64,000 bases of DNA from a bacterium (GTDB lineage Bacteria; Electryoneota; RPQS01): the NCBI GenBank assembly GCA_036504735.1, contig DASXUQ010000005.1, positions 651,377 to 715,376 of the forward strand. Reading direction: 5' to 3'. Position numbers and translations under genes: made by a program. This document shows positions 18,542-27,996 of this stretch, in pieces (the first letter of the stretch is position 1; every line of letters starts with the position of its first letter). Under the pieces are notes generated by a model. The model worked only from the letters and a program-made list of their open reading frames with translations. It was not told the origin of the DNA and ran no database searches.

Positions 18542-20605
18542 TTACTTCATCACCACCATCTTCAGCGACTGAGCCTTGCCGGCGACTTCGATACGGTAGA
18601 TGTACACACCGCTGGCCAGACCGGAAGCATCAAAGGCTGCCGTCTGAGCGCCGGCGCTCATCCACTTGTTGTTGAACAGCGTGGCCACTTCTTCGCCCAG
18701 CACGTTGAAGACCTTCAAGGTCACGCGCGCGTCGCGGGTCAGGTCAAACTGAATGTTCGTCGTCGGGTTGAAGGGATTCGGGTAGTTCTGGTAGAGCTTG
18801 TACGACGTCGGACGCAAAATGTCGTGCGGATTCGCGGCGCCAGGCGCAGCCGGGCAAGCGGCGATAGCTTCGGGATCCGTCAGCGGATGCACGCGGCCGG
18901 GCATACCGGTCGAGTCGACGTGCAGCAGCGGGAACGCCCAATCGGTCAGCGGAAGCGCCGGGATCGAATCGATAGGAATACGCTGGTACTTCACGGGGTT
19001 CAGCGTCGCGGTACCTTCGGTCTGCGGAATGCTGCCGGCATCGAGGTCGAGCACATATTCCATGTTGATGTAGCCGACGTTGTCCTGATAGGAGACGTAG
19101 TCGGAAATCGTGATGTCACGTTCGCTCTGGCACTGGCCTGCGGGGGTCGGAACCGGGGGACGCGTGTTGGTGACGTCCTTGGCCACGCTCCACGTACGGC
19201 CGCAATTGCGGGACATGGAAATGTAGGCTTCGCTCTGCGGGAAGCCGCCTTCGGAGATGCCGTCGACATAGTCATAGATCCACAGCGAGCAGTAGAGATA
19301 GCCCGTTGTGCGGTCGAGACACAGGCTGGGGCGCTGAACGACGCGCTGCCATGCACCGGCGGCGGGAGTCGGCAGGGTCCAGTCGGTGGAGTCGAACCGG
19401 CCATGATAGATCGGCGTGAACTCGGTGTTCGCCTCGTCCCAGTGCCATACATCCGAGAACCACGGCTGAATCGTGCCTTCCAGCGAGAAGTAGGGGCTGG
19501 TCGTGAACGCGACGTGGAGGTTGTCGGAATTGTCGAAGATCGCGCTGCAATCCGTGTACACGCGGAACGTGTCACGATCGCACACCGCTGTATCCTGCGA
19601 CGCGCAGTCCATATCCGCGGCGATGAAGTTCGTGATGTTGATGCGGGGACCCCAGTTGAGGCCGCCGTCTTCGGAAATCTGAGCGTAGAGATCGTTGTTG
19701 TACTGTGTCGCGGAATCGAGCGGCCAGTCGCGGCTCTTGGACCACAGATACGCCACACGGTGGGAATTCGGGGAAGCCACCACCAACTGAGCGATCACCT
19801 TCACAGTGTCCATGATCTGGAAACCGTTGCAGGCCAACTGGTCCCACTCAATCTGCACACCGTAACCCTGATCGTCCCACGTGGCATGACCACGCGAGTA
19901 GGCGACGGGCTGGGGAATACCGGACGTGTTGGCAGCGTCGCTCCAGCAGGTCGCCATATGGACCGTGCTGTCAAACGGGCTGATCGCCATCTTCGGCCAA
20001 AGATACTGGCCGTTGTGATCCGCCGAGCCCCAACCGGTCAGGCAATACGCGGGATTGTTGCTCGTGAACGCGCCGACACGGGCGTTGAAGTCCATCGCCG
20101 CCGTGGAATGGATGTAGCTGTTCATGATCTGATGGTAACCCGGGAAGGCAAAACCGCCGGGCAGCACTGCCACGTCGGTGTAGCCCGCACGGGTCGTGTT
20201 GACCATGACGCCCGTGGGCTGGCCATTGGTCACGAAAGTCATCGAATCGCCCGTCGGATCCCACACCTGATAGTTGATCTGGCGCGGTCCGGACAATACG
20301 TTGGTGGTACCGTTCATCCATACGAGATGCACAAAACCGTCAGCATCGGCGCCAACCATCTTGCCGGCCGTGCCGTTGTGCTGGAAATCATACCAGGTCG
20401 TTCCACAATTGTAAACGCGGCCCGTGGGGTCATCCAAGCTCACAGGATTACCGTGCTGCGGAGGTGTGACAGGCACATAGGCTGGATCGCTTGAACCGCC
20501 GGACATCGGCAGATTCCGCATCGGTACCTTGTCATTTACTCCGGCGAATGCGCTTACGGCAAACAGCACGACTGCCGCAAGGAAAATACAGTATAATCTC
20601 CGCAT
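18542..20605 (-). CDS. Secreted sialidase-like beta-propeller protein with type IX sorting domain
   Basis: A 687-residue exported protein. A signal peptide (MRRLYCIFLAAVVLFAVSAFA) leads to a region with two Asp-box (BNR) motifs, SEDGGLNW at 311-318 and SRNCGRTW at 465-472, of the kind found in sialidase-type beta-propellers. The last 85 residues are a C-terminal sorting domain: LYQNYPNPFNPTTNIQFDL, VTLKVFNVLGEEVATL and GVYIYRIEVAGKAQSLKMVV. Such domains direct FCB proteins through the type IX system and are then cut off. No glycosidase active site can be assigned. The gene has its own promoter just after pilD. Confidence 0.85.
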   Translation of the reverse strand: MRRLYCIFLAAVVLFAVSAFAGVNDKVPMRNLPMSGGSSDPAYVPVTPPQHGNPVSLDDPTGRVYNCGTTWYDFQHNGTAGKMVGADADGFVHLVWMNGTTNVLSGPRQINYQVWDPTGDSMTFVTNGQPTGVMVNTTRAGYTDVAVLPGGFAFPGYHQIMNSYIHSTAAMDFNARVGAFTSNNPAYCLTGWGSADHNGQYLWPKMAISPFDSTVHMATCWSDAANTSGIPQPVAYSRGHATWDDQGYGVQIEWDQLACNGFQIMDTVKVIAQLVVASPNSHRVAYLWSKSRDWPLDSATQYNNDLYAQISEDGGLNWGPRINITNFIAADMDCASQDTAVCDRDTFRVYTDCSAIFDNSDNLHVAFTTSPYFSLEGTIQPWFSDVWHWDEANTEFTPIYHGRFDSTDWTLPTPAAGAWQRVVQRPSLCLDRTTGYLYCSLWIYDYVDGISEGGFPQSEAYISMSRNCGRTWSVAKDVTNTRPPVPTPAGQCQSERDITISDYVSYQDNVGYINMEYVLDLDAGSIPQTEGTATLNPVKYQRIPIDSIPALPLTDWAFPLLHVDSTGMPGRVHPLTDPEAIAACPAAPGAANPHDILRPTSYKLYQNYPNPFNPTTNIQFDLTRDARVTLKVFNVLGEEVATLFNNKWMSAGAQTAAFDASGLASGVYIYRIEVAGKAQSLKMVVMK

Positions 20606-20697
20606 GTGAATCGCTCCTTTAGCATTATGACCTTGAAGGGGAGAGCCGCAAGGCCTTTTATAGGGTGTTCCGAGGTGGTTGAAACCTGATAACGGAT

Positions 20698-20726
20698 AAC
20701 TTAAGACTCGCGTGCTTAAAAGTCAA
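20698..20726 (-). promoter_or_regulatory. Promoter of the secreted beta-propeller gene
   Basis: Minus-strand -35 TTGACT begins four bases after the pilD stop codon; spacer 17, -10 TAAGTT. The leader would be about 85 bases. Confidence 0.55.
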
Positions 20727-20730
20727 GTTT

Positions 20731-21837
20731 TTATCCGGTAAGAAATGCGATATACCATCCTATGATGCTGTCGCCGATCAGTAGACAAACCAGCGCAGAC
20801 ACCGCCAGCAATGGTCCAAATTGTATTTTTAAGTCACGTATATTTATACGCATAACAACAAAGAGCAGGGCCAGAAAGGTGCCGAGAAACGAGGCCATGA
20901 AGGTCATCAGCAGCACCAGCTTCCAACCGAGGAAGACTCCCGCCATCATACCAAAGACTATATCGCCGCCTCCCATTGACCCTGCATCCTTCAATTCCTC
21001 TCCGATTTCCTCACTGGCTTTTCCGAAGGCTACAGAATCGTGCGCCGAAGTGCTCTTGCGGGGGCGAAACGCCCAACGGTACAGCAACGCCACCACTACG
21101 AAGGGAAGCGCACCATACAGCACGTAAGACCACCCTGAAGTCACGGAATTGAGGCGAACAAGGAAGGAGCCGGCCACGGCGGCGATCATGATGCCAAGCG
21201 TGACGGCATAGGGTAGGGCAAGGCTTCGGGAATCCGGTTCATCCGCCGCCGCATCGTCGATCTCGTCGGCTGGATACTGCTGCCGCCTGCGGCGAAACAG
21301 GACATTGCCCAACCCACCGATTCCGGCCAGAACGGCCCCTCCTACAACCAGTCCAAGCAAACTGTCTGCCAACGGCCTGAGGTGAAAGAAGATGGCCCCC
21401 GTAAGACCAATGATCGCAAGCGGAACAGTGATCGCAAAGGGTAAGAGCCACGATTCCAAGTCTATGATAACCAAGGCCAACAGTGCAATAAAGAGCAGGC
21501 AATACGCAAAACTTGCGTAGCTCAGTCCAAAGAGCCGCACCGCGACGATGGCCAACTCCCCGCCCGCGATCTCGATCAACGGATATCGCACCGAAATCGG
21601 CGACCGGCAGGTCCGGCAATGGCCCCGCAGAAAAAGCCAGCTTAGAACCGGGACATTTTCCAGCGCGCCAATCTCCCGGTTGCAGCCCGGACAATGTGAA
21701 GGCGGCTGGACGATGGATTCACCGCGCGGAAGGCGGTAGATCAGGACGTTGGCAAAACTGCCCAGGGCCAGGCCCAGAATCGTCACAGGGGTATACACCA
21801 GCCACCAGGGCAGCGGTCCCCAGGGGGAGTCAACCAT
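20731..21837 (-). CDS. pilD: Type IV prepilin peptidase PilD
   Basis: A 368-residue membrane aspartyl protease that cuts prepilins and methylates the new N-terminus. The N-terminal block has LGSFANVLIYRLPRGESIV and the zinc-binding pairs CPGC and CRTC around HCPGCNREIGALENVPVLSW. The membrane core has IDLESWLLP, where PilD usually has LLPD, and GGGDIVFGMMAG with the second catalytic aspartate. It is about 90 residues longer than usual because of a segment between those motifs that includes an Arg/acidic loop (RRRRQQYPADEIDDAAADEP). AGGAG precedes the ATG. It serves the pilins at the other end of the locus. Confidence 0.92.
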   Translation of the reverse strand: MVDSPWGPLPWWLVYTPVTILGLALGSFANVLIYRLPRGESIVQPPSHCPGCNREIGALENVPVLSWLFLRGHCRTCRSPISVRYPLIEIAGGELAIVAVRLFGLSYASFAYCLLFIALLALVIIDLESWLLPFAITVPLAIIGLTGAIFFHLRPLADSLLGLVVGGAVLAGIGGLGNVLFRRRRQQYPADEIDDAAADEPDSRSLALPYAVTLGIMIAAVAGSFLVRLNSVTSGWSYVLYGALPFVVVALLYRWAFRPRKSTSAHDSVAFGKASEEIGEELKDAGSMGGGDIVFGMMAGVFLGWKLVLLMTFMASFLGTFLALLFVVMRINIRDLKIQFGPLLAVSALVCLLIGDSIIGWYIAFLTG

Positions 21838-21872
21838 TACGGTCTCCTGCCGTTCATGGAAAGGCTAATAGA

Positions 21873-21910
21873 AAGTCGCCGTGACCGGATTGCACCGGCC
21901 ACGGCGGCTT
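21873..21910 (-). terminator. Hairpin between pilC and pilD
   Basis: Sixteen-base arms (AAGTCGCCGTGACCGG against CCGGCCACGGCGGCTT) pair with one G-U and one mismatch, with a six-base loop. On the minus strand the stem is followed by TTTCT, so partial termination after pilC is plausible. Confidence 0.5.
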
Positions 21911-21941
21911 GACATCTCACCGGACTTCCGGCACCCGGCTC

Positions 21942-23195
21942 TTACGCGCCCGACTGGACCGCGCGACCAAGCATAAACACCGGCAGGTAAATCGAGATCA
22001 GAATGATGCCGATCACCGCGCCGATCATGATAATCATGAGCGGCTCGATCAACGCCGTCAGACGGCCAATGGTGGCGTCCACCTGCTTGGCATAGAACTC
22101 GGATACCTTTTCGAGCAGGCGGTTGATTTCACCGGTCTCTTCACCGGTGGCAATGAGCTGCACAACGATCGGCGGAATCGCGCCCGTCTTGCGCAGAGCA
22201 ACCGAAATCGCGAAGCCGTCCTTAATCATGTTGGAGGCCTGCCGCAGACCGTTGGCGATCACGCGGTTTTCCACCACGCGCACGGCGTGGCTGAGGGCTT
22301 CCAGCACCGGCACACCCGAACCGATCAGAATACCGAAGGTGCGCGAGAACTTGTCCATGATCGCGCTCATCATCAGGCCGCCGAAAATCGGGAAGCGCAG
22401 TTTGATCGTATCCCAGGCCAGTCCGCCGCGGCGGGTTTTGGTCAGCACCCACAGGCCGGCAACCGCAGCCATGATCACCAGGAACGCGAGGAACGCGTTG
22501 TGGACGATGATCTGCGAAATATTCATCATGACGCGCGTTGCGAACGGGAGCTTCGCTCCGAACTTGTCATACACATCCTTGAACATCGGCACGACCACCA
22601 CCATCAGGAAGGTGACCACGCCCGTCAGGAAGATCACGGAGAATACGGGATAGCTAAGGGCCGAAATCACCTTGCGGTGAGTGTCGGACACCGTCTCGAG
22701 GTAATCGGAAAGCCGCCCGAGAATCACGTGCAGGTTTCCGGAAACCTCGCCGGCATGCACCAGCGCCACATACAGGTTCGAGAACACGCCGGGGTGCTTG
22801 GCCAGGCACTCGGACAGGGCATAGCCCTTCTTCAAGTCCGTCGATACCTGCACCAGCACCTTCTTGAAGCGGTAGTTGCGTTCTTCGGACAACAGGTTGG
22901 TGATGGACTTCTCGATGGTCAGACCGGCAGAGAACATGGTCGAAAGCTGCCGCGTGAAGAAAACCAGCGTGCGCAGGGGCACCCGCGTGCGGAAGCGGTA
23001 AATGGCGAGACCGACCTGTTCGCCGACGCTCATTTCGTCGGAGGCGAGGCCGCCGCGGATCTCATGAACAGACACGATCGAAGCCGCGCCGCGTTTGCGG
23101 AGTGCATCGACCGCCGCTTCGTAACTCGAAGCTCGGATATTGTCTTCGTGCCGCGCGCCGTCGGCATCCTTGATCACATAGGCGTAATTCGGCAT
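21942..23195 (-). CDS. pilC: Type IV pilus inner-membrane platform protein PilC
   Basis: A 417-residue GspF-family protein. Two repeated cytoplasmic helical bundles (LVFFTRQLSTMFSAGLTIEKSI and FSRTFGILIGSGVPVLEALSHA) alternate with three membrane helices, and the C-terminal helix MIIMIGAVIGIILISIYLPVF is typical. EVSGNLHVILGRLSDYLE and EETGEINRLLEKVSEFY are the two copies of the family motif. PilC anchors PilB and PilT at the membrane and helps turn ATP hydrolysis into pilin movement. It follows pilB by 70 bases. Confidence 0.95.
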   Translation of the reverse strand: MPNYAYVIKDADGARHEDNIRASSYEAAVDALRKRGAASIVSVHEIRGGLASDEMSVGEQVGLAIYRFRTRVPLRTLVFFTRQLSTMFSAGLTIEKSITNLLSEERNYRFKKVLVQVSTDLKKGYALSECLAKHPGVFSNLYVALVHAGEVSGNLHVILGRLSDYLETVSDTHRKVISALSYPVFSVIFLTGVVTFLMVVVVPMFKDVYDKFGAKLPFATRVMMNISQIIVHNAFLAFLVIMAAVAGLWVLTKTRRGGLAWDTIKLRFPIFGGLMMSAIMDKFSRTFGILIGSGVPVLEALSHAVRVVENRVIANGLRQASNMIKDGFAISVALRKTGAIPPIVVQLIATGEETGEINRLLEKVSEFYAKQVDATIGRLTALIEPLMIIMIGAVIGIILISIYLPVFMLGRAVQSGA

Positions 23196-23265
23196 ACTGG
23201 TTTACCGGTGGTTGAGCGATGGACTCCTGTGCATGGGCGATACTGAAATGGCTGCGGACGCCGTC

Positions 23266-24969
23266 TCAGTACTCCTGAACGGTCACACGAAGCAACTCGT
23301 GCGCGGTCGTGACTCCCCTGAAGATTTTGCGGAAGGCCGCGTCACGCAGCGGACGCATGCCGTTGGCAATGGCTGCCTCGCGAATATCTTCCTGGTTGGC
23401 GTTGTCGAACACCAGACGGCGGATGTTCTGCTTCATCTCGAGCATCTCGAAAATGCCCGTTCGGCCATGGTAGCCGGTATTGCGGCAGTGGGCGCATCCG
23501 CGGCCCTTGTACAGCTTGCGGTTGTTCAAAAACTCGCGCGTGATTCCCAGCGCGGCCAGTTCGCTGTCATCCGGATCGTACGGCGTCTTGCAATGCTCGC
23601 AAATCTTACGGACAAGGCGCTGCGCCATCACGAGGTTCATACACGAACCGGCCAGGAACGGCGGCACGCCGATGTCCAGCAGACGGGTAATCGTCGCCGG
23701 GGCGTCGTTGGCATGCACCGTCGAAAACACAAGGTGGCCCGTCAGTGCGAACTTGACCGCGATATCGGCGGTTTCTTCATCTCGAATTTCACCGATCAGC
23801 AGCTTGTCCGGGTCCTGGCGCAGAATCGATCGCAGCGTGTGGGCGAAGGTCAATCCGATGCTGGCCTTGGTCTGCACCTGATTCACTCCCGGCATATGAT
23901 ATTCGACCGGGTCTTCCACCGTCGTGATGTTGTCTTCTTCGCTCTTGATCTCCTGCAGCGACGCGAACAGCGTCGTGCTCTTGCCGGAACCGGTCGGGCC
24001 GGAGATGATGATCATGCCGTACGGCTGGCGGATCCAGCGGCGGAACACCATCAACTCCTCTTCGTCCATACCCAGCGTGGTCAGACTGTGCGCGAATCCC
24101 GACTTGTCGAGGAGACGCATCACAATCTTCTCGCCGGCGACCGTGGGCAGCACGGACACACGAACGTCAAAATCTTTATCCGCCGTCTTGATCGTGAAGC
24201 GGCCGTCCTGCGGCAGGCGCTTTTCGGCAATGTTGAGCTTCGACAGAATCTTGACGCGCGAAACGATACCGGCATGGGACTGCTTCGGCGGCTTCATCAC
24301 TTCGGTCAGTACGCCGTCGACGCGGAAGCGGATCACCAGGCCTTCATCGAAAATTTCAATGTGAATATCGGTGGCGCGCTCCTTGATCGCGTCGGCGATC
24401 ATCAGGTTGACGAGCTTGACCACCGGCGCATCTTCGATGCCGACGGTCCGCGTCATGTCCACCATGCCTTCTTCGTCTTCATCCGACTGCGCGAAGAATT
24501 GCAGGTCACCCAGGGCTTCGCCGACTTCCTCGCTCTTGCGGATCTTCGAATAGAGGTTCTCGATGGCCGCCATGATCGCCGTGGGAGCGGCAAGCCGCAC
24601 GTCCACGTCGCGCCGCGCCAGTTTCTGAAGCTGGTCAACCACCACGATGTCATCGGGGTCGGCCATACCCACCACCAGCGTGCGCTCGGCCAGGCCAATC
24701 GGGATCACGAGGTTTTCGCGGGCGAAGACTTCGGGGACCAGTTCGAGCACGTCCTTGTCGGCTTCGAGAATATTGTCCGCCGAAAGGAAGGGGATCTGCC
24801 ACTGCATCGCCAGACTGGAATAGACCTTTTCCTCGGTGCAGTGGCCCAGGGATACGAGGGTCTCCCCGAATTTCTTCCTGGAGTCCTTCTGCCGCGCAAG
24901 CGCGTCATTCAGTTGTTGCGTATTGATATGGCCAAGCCGGAGCAGAATTTCGCCAAGTTTTTCACGCAT
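23266..24969 (-). CDS. pilB: Type IV pilus extension ATPase PilB
   Basis: A 567-residue GspE/PilB ATPase. The N-terminal MshEN-like domain (LGEILLRLGHINTQQLNDAL) leads to the ATPase core with RATDIHIEIFDEGLVIRFRV, Walker A GPTGSGKSTT, the Asp-box TTVEDPVEYHMPGV, Walker B LLIGEIRDEETADIA and the His-box GHLVFSTVHANDA. The zinc-binding cysteine pairs CEHC and CAHC are present. It powers pilus extension. The ribosome site is weak, and a double hairpin lies between it and the Ig-repeat gene upstream. Confidence 0.96.
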   Translation of the reverse strand: MREKLGEILLRLGHINTQQLNDALARQKDSRKKFGETLVSLGHCTEEKVYSSLAMQWQIPFLSADNILEADKDVLELVPEVFARENLVIPIGLAERTLVVGMADPDDIVVVDQLQKLARRDVDVRLAAPTAIMAAIENLYSKIRKSEEVGEALGDLQFFAQSDEDEEGMVDMTRTVGIEDAPVVKLVNLMIADAIKERATDIHIEIFDEGLVIRFRVDGVLTEVMKPPKQSHAGIVSRVKILSKLNIAEKRLPQDGRFTIKTADKDFDVRVSVLPTVAGEKIVMRLLDKSGFAHSLTTLGMDEEELMVFRRWIRQPYGMIIISGPTGSGKSTTLFASLQEIKSEEDNITTVEDPVEYHMPGVNQVQTKASIGLTFAHTLRSILRQDPDKLLIGEIRDEETADIAVKFALTGHLVFSTVHANDAPATITRLLDIGVPPFLAGSCMNLVMAQRLVRKICEHCKTPYDPDDSELAALGITREFLNNRKLYKGRGCAHCRNTGYHGRTGIFEMLEMKQNIRRLVFDNANQEDIREAAIANGMRPLRDAAFRKIFRGVTTAHELLRVTVQEY

Positions 24970-25061
24970 GACAGATAATACTCATTTCTCGTCCGCACGC
25001 GGACGGTTCACAATCGAGGGATTTCGTTCGGTGGGGTCCGCCTGCGGTCCGCCACATACCG

Positions 25062-25105
25062 CACGAAGGCCGGAGCCGAGAGATCATCTGGCTCCGGCCT
25101 TCGTG
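25062..25105 (-). terminator. 16-bp perfect hairpin behind the Ig-repeat lipoprotein gene
   Basis: Arms CACGAAGGCCGGAGCC and its exact complement enclose a 12-base loop. It is the strongest stem in the window and lies 38 bases after the stop codon. No U-tract follows, so it may work with the second hairpin beside it or need a protein factor. Confidence 0.6.
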
Positions 25106-25117
25106 TCATTCATTCTG

Positions 25118-25135
25118 CGGCCAGGTATCTGGCCG
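25118..25135 (-). terminator. Small hairpin behind the Ig-repeat lipoprotein gene
   Basis: A perfect 7-bp stem (CGGCCAG, loop GTAT, CTGGCCG) between the stop codon and the larger hairpin. Confidence 0.4.
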
Positions 25136-25142
25136 GGGAGTC

Positions 25143-27875
25143 TTACTGAGGACGACCGCCGTTACCGCGACGGAAGTTAATCACGCGCGAGTCGGTCGCC
25201 GCCGAGAAGCCAACGACTTCAACCGTCACGTCGCCGGTGATTTCCGTGGACAGCGGATCCGGGAAGATCCAGTGAGCCGTGTCGACCAGGTACAGCGTCG
25301 CGGAACCAAAGCCGTACGGATCGTCAACCTGGTAGTCCGGATCGTAGCCGGTCGTGCGGCGCGACACGGGCAGACCCGTGTTGTTGTCCACCGGGTAGAG
25401 GCGGCCACGCGTCGTTCCGAAGCGAATCACAGACCCATTGATCAACACGCCGTGCCCGTCTTGAAGCGTGGCAATACAGCGGATGTGGCAGGGCAGGCCG
25501 TTCGGGTACTGGGCGTCAAACTGCACCGAAGAAGGCTCCACACCCAACTGAATGGCAGGCGCCTGAATCGGAAGCTGATAGGTGATCGTCGCAGTAACAG
25601 GCTCCGTGCTGTCCGTACCCGCGGTGCGGGCCGTGATGTCTACAAGCTGGTTCGTCGCGGCAGAAATGTACCGCAGAATCGTCTCGGCTACACCTGCATG
25701 ATGAGCGCCGTTGCCGGTGACCACTGTGTCCGACAAAATCGTCGCCGTATCAGGCAGCACACTGAAGAACACCGCCACACCGTCACGCACAGGGTTGTTG
25801 AACTCGTCGGAAACCAGCGCCTGCACGCTCACGTCCCACGATGCGCCGGCATCTACACCAACGCTGTTCGGCTGGATCAGGATGTGCCGCGGCGGACCCG
25901 AAACGATGCTGATGTTGGAAACCGTCGCCTGTGCGAGGTGAATCGAATCGGTATACACGCTGGCGCGGATCGAAACCGGGCCGGGGGTGCGGCCCGCATT
26001 GAACGTGGCTAATGCAATGCCGCCGGAGGTCATCGCGGAATCCAGACGCGGATTCTGCGCGTTGTTGATATTGCAAAGGACATCCGGAGCATCCAGAATC
26101 TGGAAATAGACCCACAGTCCGTCCGGGGAGGGGTTGCCGCCGGCGTCGTGCACGCGCGCCTGAAGTTGCGTCCACTCCATACCACCGGTTCCCTGAACCT
26201 GCGGGCTGGGATTGCTAACGTCAAGCTGGATCGTCGCCGCACCGCCCGGGTTCACCGTGCAGAGCACCGAATCTACAGCCAGGCCGGCGCCGATGGTCGC
26301 CTTAATAATTGCGGGACCTGCCGTGGTACCGCTATTGAACATACTGGTTGCCATGCCGTTGATTGTCTGCGTCAGCGACGGGGACATGGTACCCAAGTTT
26401 GTCTCAAACAACACGCTCTGGCCATTGCCCACATGGTTGCCCAGAGAGTCCGTTACGATGACCGAGATCGGATTGCTTTGCCCCACACCCACGGGATTCG
26501 AATACGCCAAAATGTGTACGTAGCGCGCCGGGCCCGCATCAACAGTGATGCTAATCGAGTCCGACCGCGCAGCGCCCACGGTGGCAACCATATGAACGGG
26601 AGCACCGTTCGGGCTCACAACGGAGCAGAACTTCCAGGGGATCGCCTGAGTAGTGCCGTTATTGATCAGGAAGGAATCCGACGACAGGTACGGATTGCAA
26701 TCCGCGAGGATGTGTGCATAGCGGCCGTTCACCGGCGAGTTATCATCATACGATGCCTGAACCGTCAGAAGTGCCGAGTCAATCCCTGCGACACCTTCGT
26801 ACTTGTTGCTCCGCAAAGTGACGGTCCCTACACTTGAAGCCTCGCCAACCCAGATACGGACCGTATCCGACAGGCCCCAGCGATAGTAACTGGCGGTCAC
26901 GACAGCGGAATCGCTCGGCGACGATGAGGGAATGTCATCCGCAGTGAAGTACGCATGAGCAACGCCATGTGAGTCCGTAACTGCGTAGGCATTCACGCTT
27001 CCGAGGTTTGGCGCGGCGAAAAAGATCGTGTCGCCGAAACGCGCCACCGAATGCTGATCCTTAAGCGTCGCCCTGATCGCGGCTTGGGTAATACCCATAT
27101 CCGCGTGAATGACGTTCTTGTCAGACGCCATGGTCAACGTGCCCAGAACGGGCGGAAGCAGATGCACAAAAATCGAATCCTTCGTAGACTGATTCGCCAC
27201 CTGTACCGACAGGACACACCAGCCTTCGCCCTGATTGTTCGAATACCACATGGTGCAGGCCCGGCCCGACGCATCCGTCGGGGGTAGCGAAGCCATACGC
27301 CCGCAGCTCGTGCGAAGCTGAAGCGAATATCCTGCAATACCGATACCCGAAGTGTCCACCAGGGTTACACAGACAGAAACGGAATCTTCTTGCGGAGGTG
27401 CCACCTGCACCTGGCTCTTCGACAGCGAAATGTGCGGCTGGCCGATCAGCACACTCGACGGCTGGATCCAAATCGTATAATTGGCCTCCGCGCTGCCGAT
27501 GTTCGCATGAACGATATTGTAGCCTTGTCCGACCTGACGGTTCGTGCGGAAGATGAAGTCCACACGGCCGACCGTGTTGGTCGTATCGTTGAGGTGCTCG
27601 ATGACACCTACATTGGGCTGAACCAGCGACAGGTTCACCTTCACGCCCGTCACCGTCAGACCCGTGCTTGCATCCTTCACCAGCACGTAGCCCTGAGCCG
27701 ATGCGGAATCACCTGGAAGGAACCTCAAGGTGTCCGTCGGGGTCAGCATTACGATCTGCAGCAGATAACTTCCACCAACGGTGGCAGTGCTGCGCTTGTC
27801 CGTGGAGCATCCCAGCCCGAGCACTAACAGGATCATGAGCGGTAGTGTCAGTGCAGCCCACGTAATCTTCTTCAT
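25143..27875 (-). CDS. Outer-membrane-type lipoprotein of about eight Ig-like domains
   Basis: A 910-residue lipoprotein: MKKITWAALTLPLMILLVLGLGC ends in a lipobox cysteine. The rest divides by eye into about eight beta-rich units of 95-115 residues in the style of invasin/intimin (Big_1) Ig domains. Repeated cues are a start such as ILAYSNPVGVGQSNPISVIV, a centre such as DSLGNHVGNGQSVLFETNLG and an end such as GPAIIKATIGAGLAVDSVLC. It sits between the SLBB gene and pilB, inside the pilus locus. Two further ATG codons lie 12 and 15 bases upstream, the outer one with its own AAGGAGG site. A stalk-like adhesin or a structural part of the pilus exit site is possible. Confidence 0.8.
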   Translation of the reverse strand: MKKITWAALTLPLMILLVLGLGCSTDKRSTATVGGSYLLQIVMLTPTDTLRFLPGDSASAQGYVLVKDASTGLTVTGVKVNLSLVQPNVGVIEHLNDTTNTVGRVDFIFRTNRQVGQGYNIVHANIGSAEANYTIWIQPSSVLIGQPHISLSKSQVQVAPPQEDSVSVCVTLVDTSGIGIAGYSLQLRTSCGRMASLPPTDASGRACTMWYSNNQGEGWCVLSVQVANQSTKDSIFVHLLPPVLGTLTMASDKNVIHADMGITQAAIRATLKDQHSVARFGDTIFFAAPNLGSVNAYAVTDSHGVAHAYFTADDIPSSSPSDSAVVTASYYRWGLSDTVRIWVGEASSVGTVTLRSNKYEGVAGIDSALLTVQASYDDNSPVNGRYAHILADCNPYLSSDSFLINNGTTQAIPWKFCSVVSPNGAPVHMVATVGAARSDSISITVDAGPARYVHILAYSNPVGVGQSNPISVIVTDSLGNHVGNGQSVLFETNLGTMSPSLTQTINGMATSMFNSGTTAGPAIIKATIGAGLAVDSVLCTVNPGGAATIQLDVSNPSPQVQGTGGMEWTQLQARVHDAGGNPSPDGLWVYFQILDAPDVLCNINNAQNPRLDSAMTSGGIALATFNAGRTPGPVSIRASVYTDSIHLAQATVSNISIVSGPPRHILIQPNSVGVDAGASWDVSVQALVSDEFNNPVRDGVAVFFSVLPDTATILSDTVVTGNGAHHAGVAETILRYISAATNQLVDITARTAGTDSTEPVTATITYQLPIQAPAIQLGVEPSSVQFDAQYPNGLPCHIRCIATLQDGHGVLINGSVIRFGTTRGRLYPVDNNTGLPVSRRTTGYDPDYQVDDPYGFGSATLYLVDTAHWIFPDPLSTEITGDVTVEVVGFSAATDSRVINFRRGNGGRPQ

Positions 27876-27996
27876 GATTGCCTCCATCATGCGCCCTCCT
27901 TAAAGAGTTGAAACCCTGTAGACCGATCGGAAGCTTCCCGAAACCATTTGTTCTGAAAACCCTCCGAGTGATCCCCAGCTTCCAAAGGGCGAGTCA

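Noticed and set aside
18494-20494. 666-codon plus-strand frame
   Set aside because: Antisense to the secreted beta-propeller gene; no signal peptide, repeated motif or ribosome site, and composition typical of a shadow frame.
23212-24978. 588-codon plus-strand frame
   Set aside because: Antisense to pilB, which has every ATPase motif. The frame is a by-product of pilB codon use.
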